From NCBI GenBank assembly GCA_014529385.2, contig CM043960.1, forward strand, positions 24,466,896 to 24,530,895: a DNA stretch of 64,000 nt, in the 5' to 3' direction. The notes below the pieces were generated by a model. It saw only the letters and a list, made by a program, of their open reading frames with translations. It made no database searches and was not told the origin of the DNA. Positions 21,221 to 32,550 of the stretch are shown in pieces (within the stretch, counting starts at the first letter, position 1; every line of letters begins with the position of its first letter). Source of the DNA: Adiantum capillus-veneris (Eukaryota > Streptophyta > Polypodiopsida > Polypodiales > Pteridaceae). A program made the position numbers and the translations under genes.

Positions 21221-22815
21221 CAGTAAATTGGATGCACCTTTGTCTAGTCGTACTTGTTCAGGCTCTCACCATGCATCTTATGCCTCAGATTGTTATGCTT
21301 TGGCTGTGTCTAGCCTACATAACGTTGAGGAACCTCTGTCTTTTGATGAAGCACATAATTTAGAAAATTGGATGGCTGCCATTCAATCAAAATATGATGC
21401 ACTTATAGAAAATGACATGGATTTTATGTGATTTTCCTCCTTGCAAAAAGGCCATTGGTACAAAGTGGGTTTACCATTGGTATAAAGCTCGACTTGTTGC
21501 AAAGGGTTATGCACAGCAAAAAGCCATAGATTATGAAGAGACTTTTTCTCCCACTTTTTGTATGACTACTGTGTATTTTCTATGTGCATTTGCAGCTCAT
21601 TTTGGTTGGGATGTACATCAATCAGACATTGTTACTGCTTTCTTGAATGGTGACATATTTGAGAACGTTTATGTAACGCAGCCTCGTGGTTTTGTCAAGA
21701 AAGGAAAAGAGGACAAAGTGTGCAGATGTAAGAAGGCTTTGTAGGGGTTGAAGCAATCTCCTCATGCTTGGTATGAGAAATCTGACACTCATTTGGTCAA
21801 ACGAGGCTTTTGTAAACAGTCTAACAGAAAGCACATTGTTTGTCAATATGAGGGTGATGTACTTCTCATTGTGGTTCTTTATGTGGATGATTTGCTGATC
21901 ACTGGACCAAATAAGGCTAATTTCTACTTTCAAGATGAAAGATTTGGGGTTGTTGCATCATTACTTGGGCATACAGTTTAAGTAGTATGATGGTGGTATT
22001 GCCTTGTGGCAGAAAAGTTACATAGAAACATTGCTATGTAGGTTTGAACTTGAGGATTGCAAACCTATTGCCAGCCCCATGGAAATAAGTTTGAAGTTAA
22101 GTCTACTTGATGATGGTGATCCTGCTGATGTCACTCTTTACCAAACTGCTATTGGCTGCCTCATTTATGTATGCAACATGAGGCCAGATATTCAGTTTGA
22201 AGTTTCATTGGTCATCAGATTTATGCTGCATAGCCTAGGGTCTAAGCATTGGCAGGTTGTCAAGAGGATGTTTTTCTACTTGAGCGGCACTTTACATCTT
22301 GGCTTGTTTTATCCCAATGGGGGATCATTGCCGCCAGACTTACGTGCTTTTTCAGACTCAGATTGGGTTGGTTGTTTTGACACATGAGTGTCCACAAGTG
22401 GTTTTTGTTTCATGCTTGACAGTTCATGTATATCATGGTTGAGCAAGAAGCAACCTATTGTGGCCACTTCTAGTTGTGAGGCTGAGTACAAGGCAGTCTT
22501 CATAGCTATGGTTGAGTGTGTATGGCTCAGACGCCTTATGGCTGATTTGGGTGTTGAACAGGACATTGCCAACACTATATACACTGATAGTCAAATCACA
22601 TTGGCAGTTGCGAGGAACCCATTTTTTCATGCTCGCACAAAGCACATTGAGGTGCATTAGCACTATGTAAAGGAGAGGCTCTCAACAGGAGAGATCAGCT
22701 TGGCTTATGTGCCAACACAGGACAACATTGCAGATCTTTTCACAAAGGCATTGTCTTATGAGAAGTTCGAAGCTTTCCGCAAAGCTTTGGGCTTACTCCC
22801 TTTTGTGGACTGATC
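21221..22815 (+). pseudogene. Copia-B copy 1 reverse transcriptase and RNase H
   Basis: RT motifs: WDVHQSDIVTAFLNGDIFEN, GLKQSPHAWYEKSD, VVLYVDDLLITG (YVDD). RNase H motifs: FSDSDWVGCFDT, SSCISWLSKKQPIVATSSCE, IYTDSQITLAVARN, NIADLFTKALSYEKF. Stops at 21744, 22387 and 22660 and several frame changes make it non-coding. A segment between EYVAM-type and LAVARN motifs is intact here but missing in copy 2. Confidence 0.85.
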
Positions 22816-22888
22816 ATGTCCTCAGGGCATGGCACTTCCCTTTACTCATGTGCCAGCTCTCGTTCACCGCATTACTCCAGGGGGTATT

Positions 22889-23110
22889 TGTTACCATATA
22901 CATGTGGTAGTGATGTGTGTGAACACACTAAAGACCGTCATGACATTTTTCCCTTCTTTAGGAGGTTTTTTCCCCCGTGCATTGTATATACGCCCATTTA
23001 TTCTAGGGTATTTCCATTGCACACTAAGTAATATACTCTCTGTTGTGTGCCTTGAGCTTCCTTTGTCTTCTCCAAGCTGTGTACGTTTCCGTGCAACCCT
23101 AATTCCAACA
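22889..23110 (+). repeat. Copia-B copy 1 3' LTR (222 bp)
   Basis: TGTTACCATA...TTCCAACA. It matches LTRs at 26233-26461 (inverted), 29910-30136 and 35519-35745. It is preceded by a purine-rich CCAGGGGGTATT. The following bases GTAAG belong to the interrupted Copia-A copy 2. Confidence 0.92.
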
Positions 23111-25142
23111 GTAAGAAAATTTCAATGCCTCCAAAATACAAAGCATTCGTGGTTGTCCCCTTTAGATACCTAAGTATCCGCTTCATAGCTTGCCAATGCT
23201 CTTTACCTAGATTATCCATGAACCTACTCACAACTGCCACTGCATGTGTAATATCTAGCCTTGTGTAGACCATAGCATACATTAGAGAACCTACCACTAC
23301 AACTTATGGAACTTTAGACATATAGGCTATCTCCTCTTGTGTCTTTGGACACATATCTTTGGTTAGTTTGAAGTAACTAGCCAAAGGTTTAGAAAGTAAT
23401 TTGCATATTGCATTGCAAACATTGCTAGTAACTTCTTGATGTAATCCTGTTGAAATAGCTTTACTGTCTTTTTCATCATGTCCCTTGATATCTTCATACC
23501 AAGTATCCACTTTACAACACCTAAATCTTTCATTGAAAAATATTTAGACAACTTCTCTTTTAGGTCTTTGATATCCTACTTGTTATTAGCACTTGCAATC
23601 AGCATGTCATCAACATACAACGTTAGGATGATGAACTTCCCATCTCCCAAATTCTTTGTGTAGACACAATGATCTGAGTTGCATCTTCTAAATCCATGAT
23701 CCAACATCCATCGGTCAAAATTCAAGTACCATTGTCTTGATGCTTGCTTTAGACCATACAAACTCTTCTTTAATATGCAAATCATTCTCTCCTTACCCTT
23801 TACTTTACACTCCTTTGGTTCAAGCATGTAAATTTCCTCCTCAAGTCACCATGCAAGACGCCGTATTTACATCCATTTGCTCAAGATTTAAGTCATGAGC
23901 AACCACAAGGCTTAGGACGAGCATAATTGAGTTCATTTTTACAACATGAGAAAATATTTCATTGAAATCAATACCTTTTTATTGAGAAAACCCTTTTACC
24001 ACAAGCTTGGACTTGTACTTTTTCTTCCCACCTTCTTCTTCATTCATCTTGTACACCCATTTCTTTTGCAGTGCCCGCTTATCTTTAGGCAACTCAACCA
24101 ACTCCCATGTTTGGTTGCCATGTAATGAGTCCATCTCCACTTGCATGCTCTTCATCCATTCTTCTTTAGATTTGTGTTGCATAGCTTCTTCATATGATTT
24201 TGCTCTCCAAAATCTGAGATCAAGAGATGGTTGAAGGAAAGAACAAACCTTTCTGGAGGTCTACTTGCTCTTGTAGATCTTTGGGACATAGGTTGAAGCT
24301 CATCATTTGGTTGACGTTGTTGCACATTGTCACTGCTTGCACTCTTTGAGTCTTCACCATCCTCAAGATCCATGTACTCATCACCTGTATCTTTTGTTTG
24401 TGTTCTTTTCAAGTCATATTTGTACATATTTTGAAAATTACATCCCTACTTCTAAATATTTTACCATCTTCAAGATTCCATGGGTGATACCCAAAGTCAG
24501 CTTCTCCATAGACAATGAAGAAACACTTTTTGGACTTTGCATCTAGCTTTGATCTATGTGCATAAAAGCTTCGCACCCAAACACTTTGAGGAATGGATAA
24601 TTCATCACTTTACCTGTCCATGCCTCTCCTGGAACTCCCCCATCCAATGTCATTGAGGGTGACTAGTTGATTAAGTACACATACATACTTACTGCTTCTA
24701 CAAAAAGCTCAAGTGGTAGACCTGCATGTAGCCACATGCTTCGTGCTCACTCCAGGATTGTTCTGTTCATTTTTTTTGAAATACCATTTTGTTGAGGTGT
24801 CCTTGGGTTGTCCTTTGCCTCTGCATGCCATTGCTAGCGCAAAAGCTTTCAAGAGCTTAGCTGCATTATTTGCCTCCATTGTCGGATCTGAGGCATTTAA
24901 GCTTGGTACCTGCTTCATTCTCCACAAAGGCTTTCTACCTTTGAAATATGAAGAACACATACGATATATTCTTCATTACATAAACCCATGTTTTTCTTGT
25001 TGCGTTGTCTATGAATGTTACATAATATAATGAGCCACCAAGGGATGGTGTACTTGCAGGACCCCAAACATTAGAATAAACCAATTCAAATTTTTATTTT
25101 TCCTTTTATTTCTTGATTTTTGAAATTTTACACCCTCTTTTC
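23111..25142 (-). pseudogene. Copia-A copy 2, integrase-to-RT fragment
   Basis: Reading minus from 25142 to 23111: pre-integrase end, integrase pieces, linker (TGDEYMDLEDGEDSKSASSD), RT start (KKNGMKSMQVEMDS-like), SLYGLKQASRQWYLNFD, TLYVDDMLIASANN, and VGSLMYAMVYTRLDITHAVA up to NALYFGGIEIF. It is close to Copia-A copy 1 but has many stops and frame breaks. At 23111 it is cut by Copia-B; the missing continuation is at 26462 in opposite orientation. At 25142 it is abruptly joined to a Gypsy-1 LTR. Confidence 0.88.
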
Positions 25143-25750
25143 TTTCAGTAATTTATAGGGTATTTTCATCATTTCTTCAATTTTCAACCAAGCCATTGTA
25201 AAATTCCCACTTTGTAAATTTCCTCTCTCTAGGTGATGGTCACAAAGTCCCACCTAGAGATTCTCATCTTTTAATAACCTCCCAAAACAAAGCAAGGGTC
25301 AACCACACCGGGCCCACCACCTGCTTTGTCTCCCCGATTAAGCTTACCCTAATCACACCGGGATTACCATAATCCAAGCAGCCAGCACCTATAAATTGAC
25401 ACTGAGAGGTCACTATCCGGGGGGGGGAATTCATGAGAAGTCAGCACTTGGTAGAGTGTAGTGGGAAGAGTTGACACTATCACCATCACGGGGAGGGGGC
25501 TTGTGTGTTGGTTTTGCCTTGGGAATTGCACCATGCGAAGGGAGCCACGCCCATCTCTCGACTCCAATGGTCGATGCATACGCGTATACACGCTCTTGAT
25601 AGCAAGCTTCACAATCATTGAGTCGTCTTAAAGAACGCACTGAGTAGTTTGCAGCACCTCTTCTCCCTATCTCTCTACCACCACGGTGTGTCATTTGTAA
25701 ATTTTGCAGAAATACTTCTCCCTCACACCCCCGAGGGTTTTCATCATTTG

Positions 25751-25819
<69 letters not shown>

Positions 25820-25982
25820 TGTAAGTTTGCGGTGTTCATATCATCGTGGTTTGTGTCCTAGCCGCTCAAAGCTAGGTGGTGCCCCCTATTCGCTTTACCG
25901 TGACCGACAGGCTCGAGGCGCGCCATTCGACCCCCAGCGTTTTAGAGGCCGTCGCGGTTCGGGGTTCGCTTTGCTCCCGTCA
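25143..25982 (+). repeat. Truncated Gypsy-1 LTR (inverted relative to the one at 6514)
   Basis: Matches the reverse complement of about 6514-7383 over its whole length, including GA/CT microsatellite, and ends CCCGTCA at 25982. The 5' part of the LTR is missing and Copia-A copy 2 sequence begins directly. A few bases (TTTC-like) are shared at the junction. The flank after 25982 is Copia-B leader, as expected for the 3' LTR of the Gypsy-1 copy inserted in Copia-B copy 1. Confidence 0.87.
25757..25816 (+). repeat. (CT)n microsatellite in displaced Gypsy-1 LTR
   Basis: About 30 CT units, the counterpart of the GA tract at 6673-6766 on the other strand, but shorter. Confidence 0.95.
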
Positions 25983-26232
25983 TCATTAACAAAAAAATTT
26001 GCACAAAATGATGAAATAGCCCGTGTAGCACTACATGTAGTGGAAACAGAGGCCAAAATGAGCCCGAATCAGAAATCTGAGCAGACTCGCAAACACTCGC
26101 CAAAGTTAACTGGGTTTTGTTGACTTGCAAACGCTCGCCAAAGCTCACTGAAATCGGAGAAAGTTAGCAAGCGTGTGCTGGAGCTGCTGGCGCGACTAAG
26201 CCCGGGAAGATGCAACCTGCTATAATACCAAT
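25983..26232 (-). other. Copia-B copy 1 leader with primer-binding site, displaced
   Basis: The minus strand begins ATTGGTATTATAGC (26219-26232) next to the LTR, a degenerate initiator-Met primer site, then leader ending ...CATCATTTTGTGC near 25990. This resembles Copia-B copy 2 at about 30340-30370. The rest of the leader is at 8873 onward, with Gypsy-1 between. Confidence 0.8.
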
Positions 26233-26461
26233 TGTTGGAATTAGGGTTGCAAGGAAACACACACAGCTTAGAGAAGATGAAGGAATCTCAAGGCACACAA
26301 CAGAGAGTATATCACTTAGTGTGCAATGGAAATATAGATAGCCCTAGAATGAATGGCCGTACATACAATGCACGGGGGAAAAAACCTCCTAGAGAGGGAA
26401 AAAATGCCCCGACGGTCCTAAGTGTGTTCACACATATCACTACCACATGTATATGGTGACA
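26233..26461 (-). repeat. Copia-B copy 1 5' LTR, displaced and inverted
   Basis: 229 bp; in element sense TGTCACCATATACATG...CAACA. It is the counterpart of 22889-23110. The flank at 26462-26466 (CTTGC) is the reverse complement of GCAAG, near-matching GTAAG at 23111. Confidence 0.88.
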
Positions 26462-27001
26462 CTTGCAAGGGTATGCTGATGTAGATATGACCGGTGACAA
26501 AGACACTCAAAGGAGAACTACTGGATACGTCTTCACGATTGCAGGCATAGCAGTAAGTTGGGCTTCAAAGCTATAAAAATTTGGACTTCAAAGTTGGGAT
26601 ACAAAGCTGCAGAAAATGGTCTCACTTTCTCTCTTAGAAGTAGAATATGTAGCAATGATGGAGGCAAGCAAAGAGATTTTGTGGCCTCACAGATTCTTGG
26701 AGGAGCTTGGATACAAGCAAGACAATTATGTCTTATACAATGATAGCCAAAGCGCCATTAATCTTGCGAAGAATTTAACCTTATACTCAAGGACAAAGCA
26801 TATTGAGGTGAGCTATCACTTCATACGTACTCTTTTGAAAGAAGGACAACTAAATCTAGGAAAGGTGCACACAAGTAAATCTTGCAGACATGTTTACATA
26901 AGTTGAGCCTTTTCTCATCTTCAATTGGCATTCCAAGATAAGAAGCCAGTATGGAAAGGAGTCACTAGTTTGGTGCAGAGATCAGTCTCCAAGTGGGAGA
27001 T
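26462..27001 (+). pseudogene. Copia-A copy 2, RNase H end
   Basis: Continues exactly where 23111 stops: GYADVDMTGDKDTQRRTTGY, a short internal duplication around 26555-26615 (WASKL, then KFGLQSWDTKLQKM), EVEYVAMMEASKEIL, DNYVLYNDSQSAINLAKN, YSRTKHIEVSYHFIR. It ends in a purine tract (AAGTGGGAGAT) before the LTR. Asp and Glu motif residues are mostly kept, but stops are present near 26573 and 26904. Confidence 0.88.
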
Positions 27002-27555
27002 TGTTAAGTATGGAGCTCGATTTACCGCTTGTAATTTTTAGTCTTTAAAACGCACAATTGTAAGACCCGCACTATCAGGAGAAGCTATCGTGCATTAGAA
27101 AAATCACTTGACGACGGCAAAAAAGTGATCAAAAAACGGACGGTCGGTTGGTTGATAGCCGAAAATCGATGGCCGATGGCCGGTGGGTGTCAGTATTTGG
27201 CCGGTGGTCGCTTTCTAGGCAGACGTTTCTTCTCAAGGGCGGCCACACATGGGTGCATGGGAGAATTCAACGGGGCTTGTCTACACAAGGGTGGCTACAC
27301 ACGACTGCCTCTCATGAAGGAGGGCAGCCCTTTTGGCCTATAAAAGGAGGCCTCTTCTACACACTAATTATATTGTGGTGTATTGTGAGGTTGATGAAAC
27401 AAGGTGTATGTGAGGCGGTGAGAGTGAAGTAAAGCGGGAGCTCCATTAAGTGTCTAATTCCTTTATAAGCTACTTCTAGTTTGAAGTACTAAAGCCATTG
27501 AGGGGCTATTTTTTTGTGGAGATAACCCACATTGGGTGAACCACGTATATCATGT

Positions 27556-27607
<52 letters not shown>

Positions 27608-27708
27608 TCTCTCTCTCTACTCTCTATAATCTCTCGTGTGTATAAATTATCTCTCTCCCTTAAGTAAAAGACTCTAATCTCTACTTAGCTACGTCCTATT
27701 TTCTAACA
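27002..27708 (+). repeat. Copia-A copy 2 3' LTR (707 bp)
   Basis: TGTTAAGTATGG...TTCTAACA, shorter than copy 1 LTRs through loss of GGCCGGTGG-type repeats. It keeps the palindrome-embedded TATA box (about 27335) and (CT)n at 27557-27618. Confidence 0.9.
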
Positions 27709-27835
27709 TTGCATGTAGATCGAGTGAGTGGGCTAGTGGGCATAGGCCAAGAAATCTCTCTTCTTTTTTTTACACATACTAGTAGTTTAGCTAGTAGGAC
27801 CCACTTATTAGCACATTTTTCTTTAAGTGGGAGGT
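27709..27835 (+). other. Copia-N copy 3, 3' internal end
   Basis: Contains GTGGGCATAGG and ends TTTAAGTGGGAGGT, matching the end of Copia-N copy 2 (about 45510-45598). Copia-A copy 2 is inserted just upstream, so only this tail is in the window. Confidence 0.8.
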
Positions 27836-28048
27836 TGTTGGGGTAAAGGCGGGGTGTGCCTCACCCTAGGGGGATGGACGTCTAGTGTTCGTCACCCACT
27901 CACTCCACTAACTTAGTCACTTATTCTTTATATACATAGAAGAATAAGGAGTGAGTGCTGCTTCTTGCCACTCTGCTTCACCCCACATTGTGTGTTCTCT
28001 CTCTCCTTCTCCCTCTCCACACATGCACCGCATTCGCGTATTCCTTCA
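27836..28048 (+). repeat. Copia-N copy 3 3' LTR (about 213 bp)
   Basis: Starts TGTTGGGGTAAAGG after a purine tract and ends TTCCTTCA. It shares with 41115-41330 a TATA region inside inverted arms TTATTCTT / AAGAATAA (27921-27947). The U3 differs from copies 1 and 2, the CT-rich 3' part is similar. Confidence 0.8.
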
Positions 28049-29904
28049 TCCCTACCATTGACCTCTCTCTCATGGGAACAAAGACAAATTGTTGAATATG
28101 GAATTTATTACTCAAAAAAATGTGTAGAAATTACACCGTATGAAAAACACACATTATGGTTGTTTTAGGCTACCTTGCTTTGAGTAAATAATTCCAAGAT
28201 TTTGATAAAAATAAAATCAATATTGGCTGCTTGACACACTTGTTCTTGACCTTCAACTTAATGCATTTATACCCCTAGGGATGGTGTATGTAAGTTGGGC
28301 AAGGAACTCTAAAGTTTAATCCGGACGCTAATCTAGATTTCTTTTCTCACTATCTAGTTTAACTAGATAGATGAAGAGTATTGAATTTTTTTTTGAAATT
28401 GTTGGAGGTGGAGCTCATATGTAACGCTGTAACACATTCACAAGCTAGTAATACTTGATTCACATTTCGAAATGGTAAATTGGTTTTCCATAAGGTTAAC
28501 GTTCAGTAAAACTCAGGGAAAGTTTTTTGATTGGTGAAAATATCCATGCTTACCTCATCATTACTATGTAATACCGTGCTAGTCAAAACTAATGATGTCA
28601 GAAAAGGTAGAAATTTCCTTCTGAGCATCAACATACTTACTAAAAACACATACTCTGAGTTGTGTTGTCTCCTTGATTTTTTTTATGCTTCCCATGTTCT
28701 CTATATACATTCCATGTTTGTGTTTGTTTCGGTGCTTGACTCCTACTCTATTTCTTTGGCATTATGGCTACTTACACAACTTGGTAGTGCAGCATTTTTT
28801 AAGGCTTACCGCTCTTAGTTTTTTAAGCATGAAAATCACTTAGAAAAAGTAGAATAATGCTAGCCTCTCGATGGTGAGTTTGGGAAATAAGGCTCGGCTT
28901 AATGCCTTTGGTATGTAATACTATAGTGAAGGTTTCCTTATTATTTGTCGCTTCTATATAGATCTAAAAAGAATCAAAACATTGGAGTATCCGTAACTTA
29001 AAAGAATACAAAGTAGTTACTTGGCGTCAAAATTAGTGATGTTCTTTTGTTATGGTTGGTCTTTTGAAAAAAGATGTACTCTGTGAGGTCTCTCCAATCT
29101 CGGAAAATGAAAAAGCCTTTCAAAACATCTTAAGTGCATAAGTGAAGGGTGAGTTTAGACAATGAAAAGACACGTGGAAGTGGAAAGTCAAAAGACTTTT
29201 TGTGTCCATATAAAGAGAGATGGTCGAGTGCAGATTGATAATTTGTGTTTTTCTTTGCTTATTTTTCCTTTAGCGTTTTCTTCTCTTTAAATTCTGGAAT
29301 GTCCTTGCACTATGTAAGTACGAATATTTATTTTGAAGCCATTAGGTATACCTTTCAATTAGGTATAAAGAATCATAGAAGCTATACTATTTTTTTGGTT
29401 CCTTTCAGAAAACTTTAAAAAAATACCAGCTACTAGTTAGTTGGGTATGGATAGAGGGCTTGACAAAACAAAGTCTCTTTCACCAATGATGTGATAATAC
29501 TAGGAAGGTCTACCAAATGGAAGTATATAGAAGTGTCGATTGATGAAAATTTTATTGAATGGTTTGAAAGAACCATATTTTGTTCCTTACCTATAAAAAG
29601 AGTAATGACCATTGGTTAAGTTTTAGTGTTTTTAAAAAAGGTTTCTTTTTCATCTAATATGCTTCACATACATTATTGATAGTTGATAAACTAATTTTTT
29701 TTAAGTGTAACATAGATAACAATTCATAAGTTCTCTGCCACTTGCTATACGCAACCAAGTCTAACATAATTTGTTGTCTCATCTTTGTGATGCAGGTGAG
29801 AATGCTATCTTTGCTTGAAGTGATTTAGCTTATGACTCTAAAAATGAAAATCTATCTCAATCTTAATTTCACCTACAATTTTAGCTTTGATGATTAGGAA
29901 TATT
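28049..29904. other. AT-rich stretch, no gene recognised
   Basis: About 1.86 kb with no recognisable domain, repeat or RNA. The longest reading segment (28531-28818, 95 codons) is hydrophobic, low in sequence complexity and without family resemblance. It is probably old, decayed flanking DNA in which Copia-B copy 2 inserted. Confidence 0.6.
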
Positions 29905-29909
29905 GAAAT

Positions 29910-30136
29910 TGTTACCATATACATGTGGCAGTGATGTGTGTGAACACACTTAGGACCGTCGAGGCATTGTTTCCCTCACTAGGAAGTTTTCCCCCCCGTG
30001 CATTGTATATATGTCCATCACTCTAGGGCTATCTTATCTTTCCATTGCACACTAAGTAATACTACTCTATGTTGTGTGCCTTGATCTTCCTTTCTTCTCA
30101 AGCTCTGTGTATTTGCCTGCAACCCTATTTCCAACA
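29910..30136 (+). repeat. Copia-B copy 2 5' LTR
   Basis: 227 bp, TGTTACCATA...TTTCCAACA, matching 35519-35745. Confidence 0.95.
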
Positions 30137-30138
30137 AT

Positions 30139-30150
30139 TGGTATCAAAGT
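30139..30150 (+). promoter_or_regulatory. Copia-B copy 2 primer-binding site
   Basis: TGGTATCAAAGT two bases after the LTR; initiator-Met-like with two changes. Confidence 0.8.
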
Positions 30151-30496
30151 AGGTTTCGTCCTCCCACACTTAATCGCCAGCAACTTCAGCATATGCCTGC
30201 TCACTTTCTTTGATTTTTGTGAGCTTTGGTGAGTGTCAACAGGTCAAAAAATACTTTGGATAAGATCGTAGAGCTGAGTGCTCATAATTTTTATTCGGGC
30301 TCATGTTGTCCTCCATTTCCACTACAGACAATACTACGCATGCAATTTGTCATTTTGTGCAAAATTATTGTCAATGTCATTTTCTGCATAACAGGTTCCT
30401 TACAGTCTTCTACAGATTGTGTTCTATAGCACGTGCTGGTCTCGCTTCATTTCTTCAGTTTTTGGGCAATTTTCACATCAAGTGCAAGCATTTGCC

Positions 30497-31005
30497 ATGG
30501 CTTGCAACAGCACATATGTGTTCAAGATGTTTGTTGTTGAGGATAAATTGGATGGGGAAAATTATCCTATGTGGGCTTACAGGATGCAACATGTCCTTGT
30601 GTAAAAGAGCATTTGGAACATTGTACAGGGCATTGATGTATGTCCTGGTTCTGAGGATGTAGGCGATGCTGAGGATGTTGCAGGCTTTGGTGTTGGCACG
30701 GTTGCTGCTGTGCTAGGGTTGTTTTGCCTACGGCTAAGCAAGCTCGTTGGGATGCAAGAGTTGTGCATGCCCATGGAATGATTGCATTGTCTGTGAAGCG
30801 CATTATTACTCCTCACATTCGTTCAGTAAAATTTGCAAAATAGGCTTGGGATATTCTGGCTGGTCTTTATACAAGTCACAATGAGGCTAAACTTGCTTTG
30901 CTGTGTAAAGAGCTGGAGTCAAAGATAATGCATGAGGAAGATGAAATGGACACTTTCCTTGCTGGTATCAAGGATATAAATGAGCAACTTATTTTTGCGG
31001 GCAAA
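30497..31005 (+). pseudogene. Copia-B copy 2 gag N-terminal part
   Basis: Starts ATG at 30497 (MACNSTYVFKMFVVEDKLDG, then ENYPMWAYRMQHVLV). A TAA follows near 30602 and a TAG near 30841, and frames change, but KELESKIMHEEDEMDTFLA and IKDINEQLIFAG are clear. The gag line stops at about 31005, where the inverted block begins; its continuation is on the minus strand at 33887. Confidence 0.82.
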
Positions 31006-31381
31006 GTTTTAAAGCCCATAGGCTATGCATTTGCCTCATTGGAACTTACATTCGAGCTTCCACCATTGAAAAGAGGCAATAAACTATCATATATTTATTG
31101 TGAGCTTACATTATTGTCTCTAGTACAAACAGCAAAAGCTGAACAGAATCTTCCACAAACACAACATCTCGTGAAACTAAGATACACTTTGTTTGCGGAT
31201 GGAACAACATGTAACCTTTGCTTTCAACACTATAACCAACAAAAATGCACTTGACAACCTTATCATTCAATTTTCTATGTTGTGTTTGTGGCACCAAAGC
31301 ATAAGCCAAACACCCAAACACGCATATGTGATCAATAGATGGCTTTCTATCATGCCATTATTCATATAGAGTCATAGACTA
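31006..31381 (-). pseudogene. Copia-B copy 2 integrase C-terminal part (inverted block)
   Basis: Minus-strand reading gives MFGCLAYALVPQTQHRKLND, KVVKCIFVGYSVESKGYMLF, and CILVSRDVVFVEDSVQ, the tail of copia integrase as in copy 1 near 20790-20970. It continues to DGSS-like sequence near 31030, corresponding to 21050 in copy 1. Lies in the inverted segment. Confidence 0.85.
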
Positions 31382-32550
31382 TAACCTCTTTTCCCAATTT
31401 CCAAACACACATGCACACACACAAAGAGCATGGAATTGACATAGACAAGATTGTAAGAGTGTGTAAGAGAATTGTAAGAGATAGAGACCTGATTAGAGAG
31501 TACACAACAAATTAAGCATAGCATAAGAGTGTAGAAAAGAGAATTTGTGAGAAAAAGGTTTAAATCTAACCCCAAACTCCACGGCATCCATTCTTGTGGA
31601 GTTTTGGTATTTAATATAATATTTGTGAGTTTTAGGTGCTAAAATTTGAGGGCCCTCTTTTACAACCACTTCAATTTTGTAAATGAGTGAAGCTTATTAG
31701 TTCTTTCATGTCCCATAAGGATAAGTTCTCACTACAATTATTTACAGAGCCATAGTGGCTTATTAAAATGAAAATCTAAAATACTGAGCAAGTACAAAGC
31801 AACCGAGAGGATTATTGCCTGCACCTCTTCGTTAACTCCTAACATTTCACTCTATAGAATCATCATCATCAACTCAATTAGAAAAATTAAATAGACAGCA
31901 TATAATGAACCATTACGCCAGCTATCCCAATTGCAGCTAACCACTACAATAGGAGGGTGACCAGTCTCATAGGTGCCTTTACCCCAACATTCTCCTACTT
32001 AAAGGAAAATGTGGGTCCTACTAGCTAAACTACTAGTATGCACAAGAAAACAGGTGAGAGACTCTCTCAACCTATGCCCAATTAATCTATGTGCAGCTCT
32101 ATTGGCTCTAGTGATAGGCAAGCGTGTGTATCCATGCTAGAGCACGCATGTAAATCTTGCAGAATACTCTGTATGGTTTGCAAAGCTCCACTATGCATCA
32201 TGCTAGTGTGAGTCACCGTACGACTGACAACTTTGTTGCAAATGCTCCCACTATAGCTGCTAGGTCTGGCCTCGACACTAGTAGGTCATATATCAGATGC
32301 CCGAATGCTAACAAAATCTATGCAAACTTGGTTGTACTCGCCTCCCCTGCACTATCTGTATATACTACATCATCAGGACTACCCATTGCATATGGATGTG
32401 CCAACGCCGACACTGGGATGCTACGTTCCTCTCACCCATAGGTGGAACTCTACATCCTGGCACCAACTTATTAGCCTCTAGCATGAGCATATAAAAGAAC
32501 ATCATGTTTGTCATAGAGTTCCTTGCCCATGTTCTTGTGGAGGGTGCCCA
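31382..32550 (-). mobile_element. Copia-N-like fragment inserted in Copia-B integrase
   Basis: Replaces about 75 codons of the Copia-B integrase core. The minus strand shows FGHLIYDLLVSRPDLAAIVG, the same RT-tail motif as the Copia-N protein, then tail sequence, AAGTAGGAGAA, and an LTR-like part starting TGTTGGGGTAAAGG at 31989. That LTR would be up to about 608 bp, longer than other Copia-N LTRs. The 5' part is missing. Family membership is inferred from the RT-tail, purine tract and LTR start. Confidence 0.7.

Larger units (their letters stand above)
8873..23110 (+). mobile_element. Copia-B copy 1, main part (interrupted by Copia-A copy 1)
   Basis: A Ty1/copia element whose internal region runs 8873-9972 and continues at 19591-22888, followed by its 3' LTR. 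The 5' LTR and first part of the leader are at 25983-26461 in opposite orientation, separated by the Gypsy-1 insertion and an inversion. Flanks outside the two LTRs are GTAAG (23111-23115) and, read on the minus strand, GCAAG (26462-26466): a likely 5-bp target duplication with one mutation. Both flanks lie in Copia-A copy 2, so this element inserted there. Coding parts are heavily mutated. Confidence 0.85.

Noticed and set aside
23111-26461. Explanation of the mixed orientations as independent insertions
   Set aside because: The Copia-A pieces join exactly at the Copia-B target site and the Copia-B pieces exactly at the Gypsy-1 site; one inversion needs far fewer events. An assembly misjoin remains possible.
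28531-28818. 95-codon hydrophobic frame
   Set aside because: AT-rich, no domain, no neighbouring gene signals, and chance frames of this length are expected.
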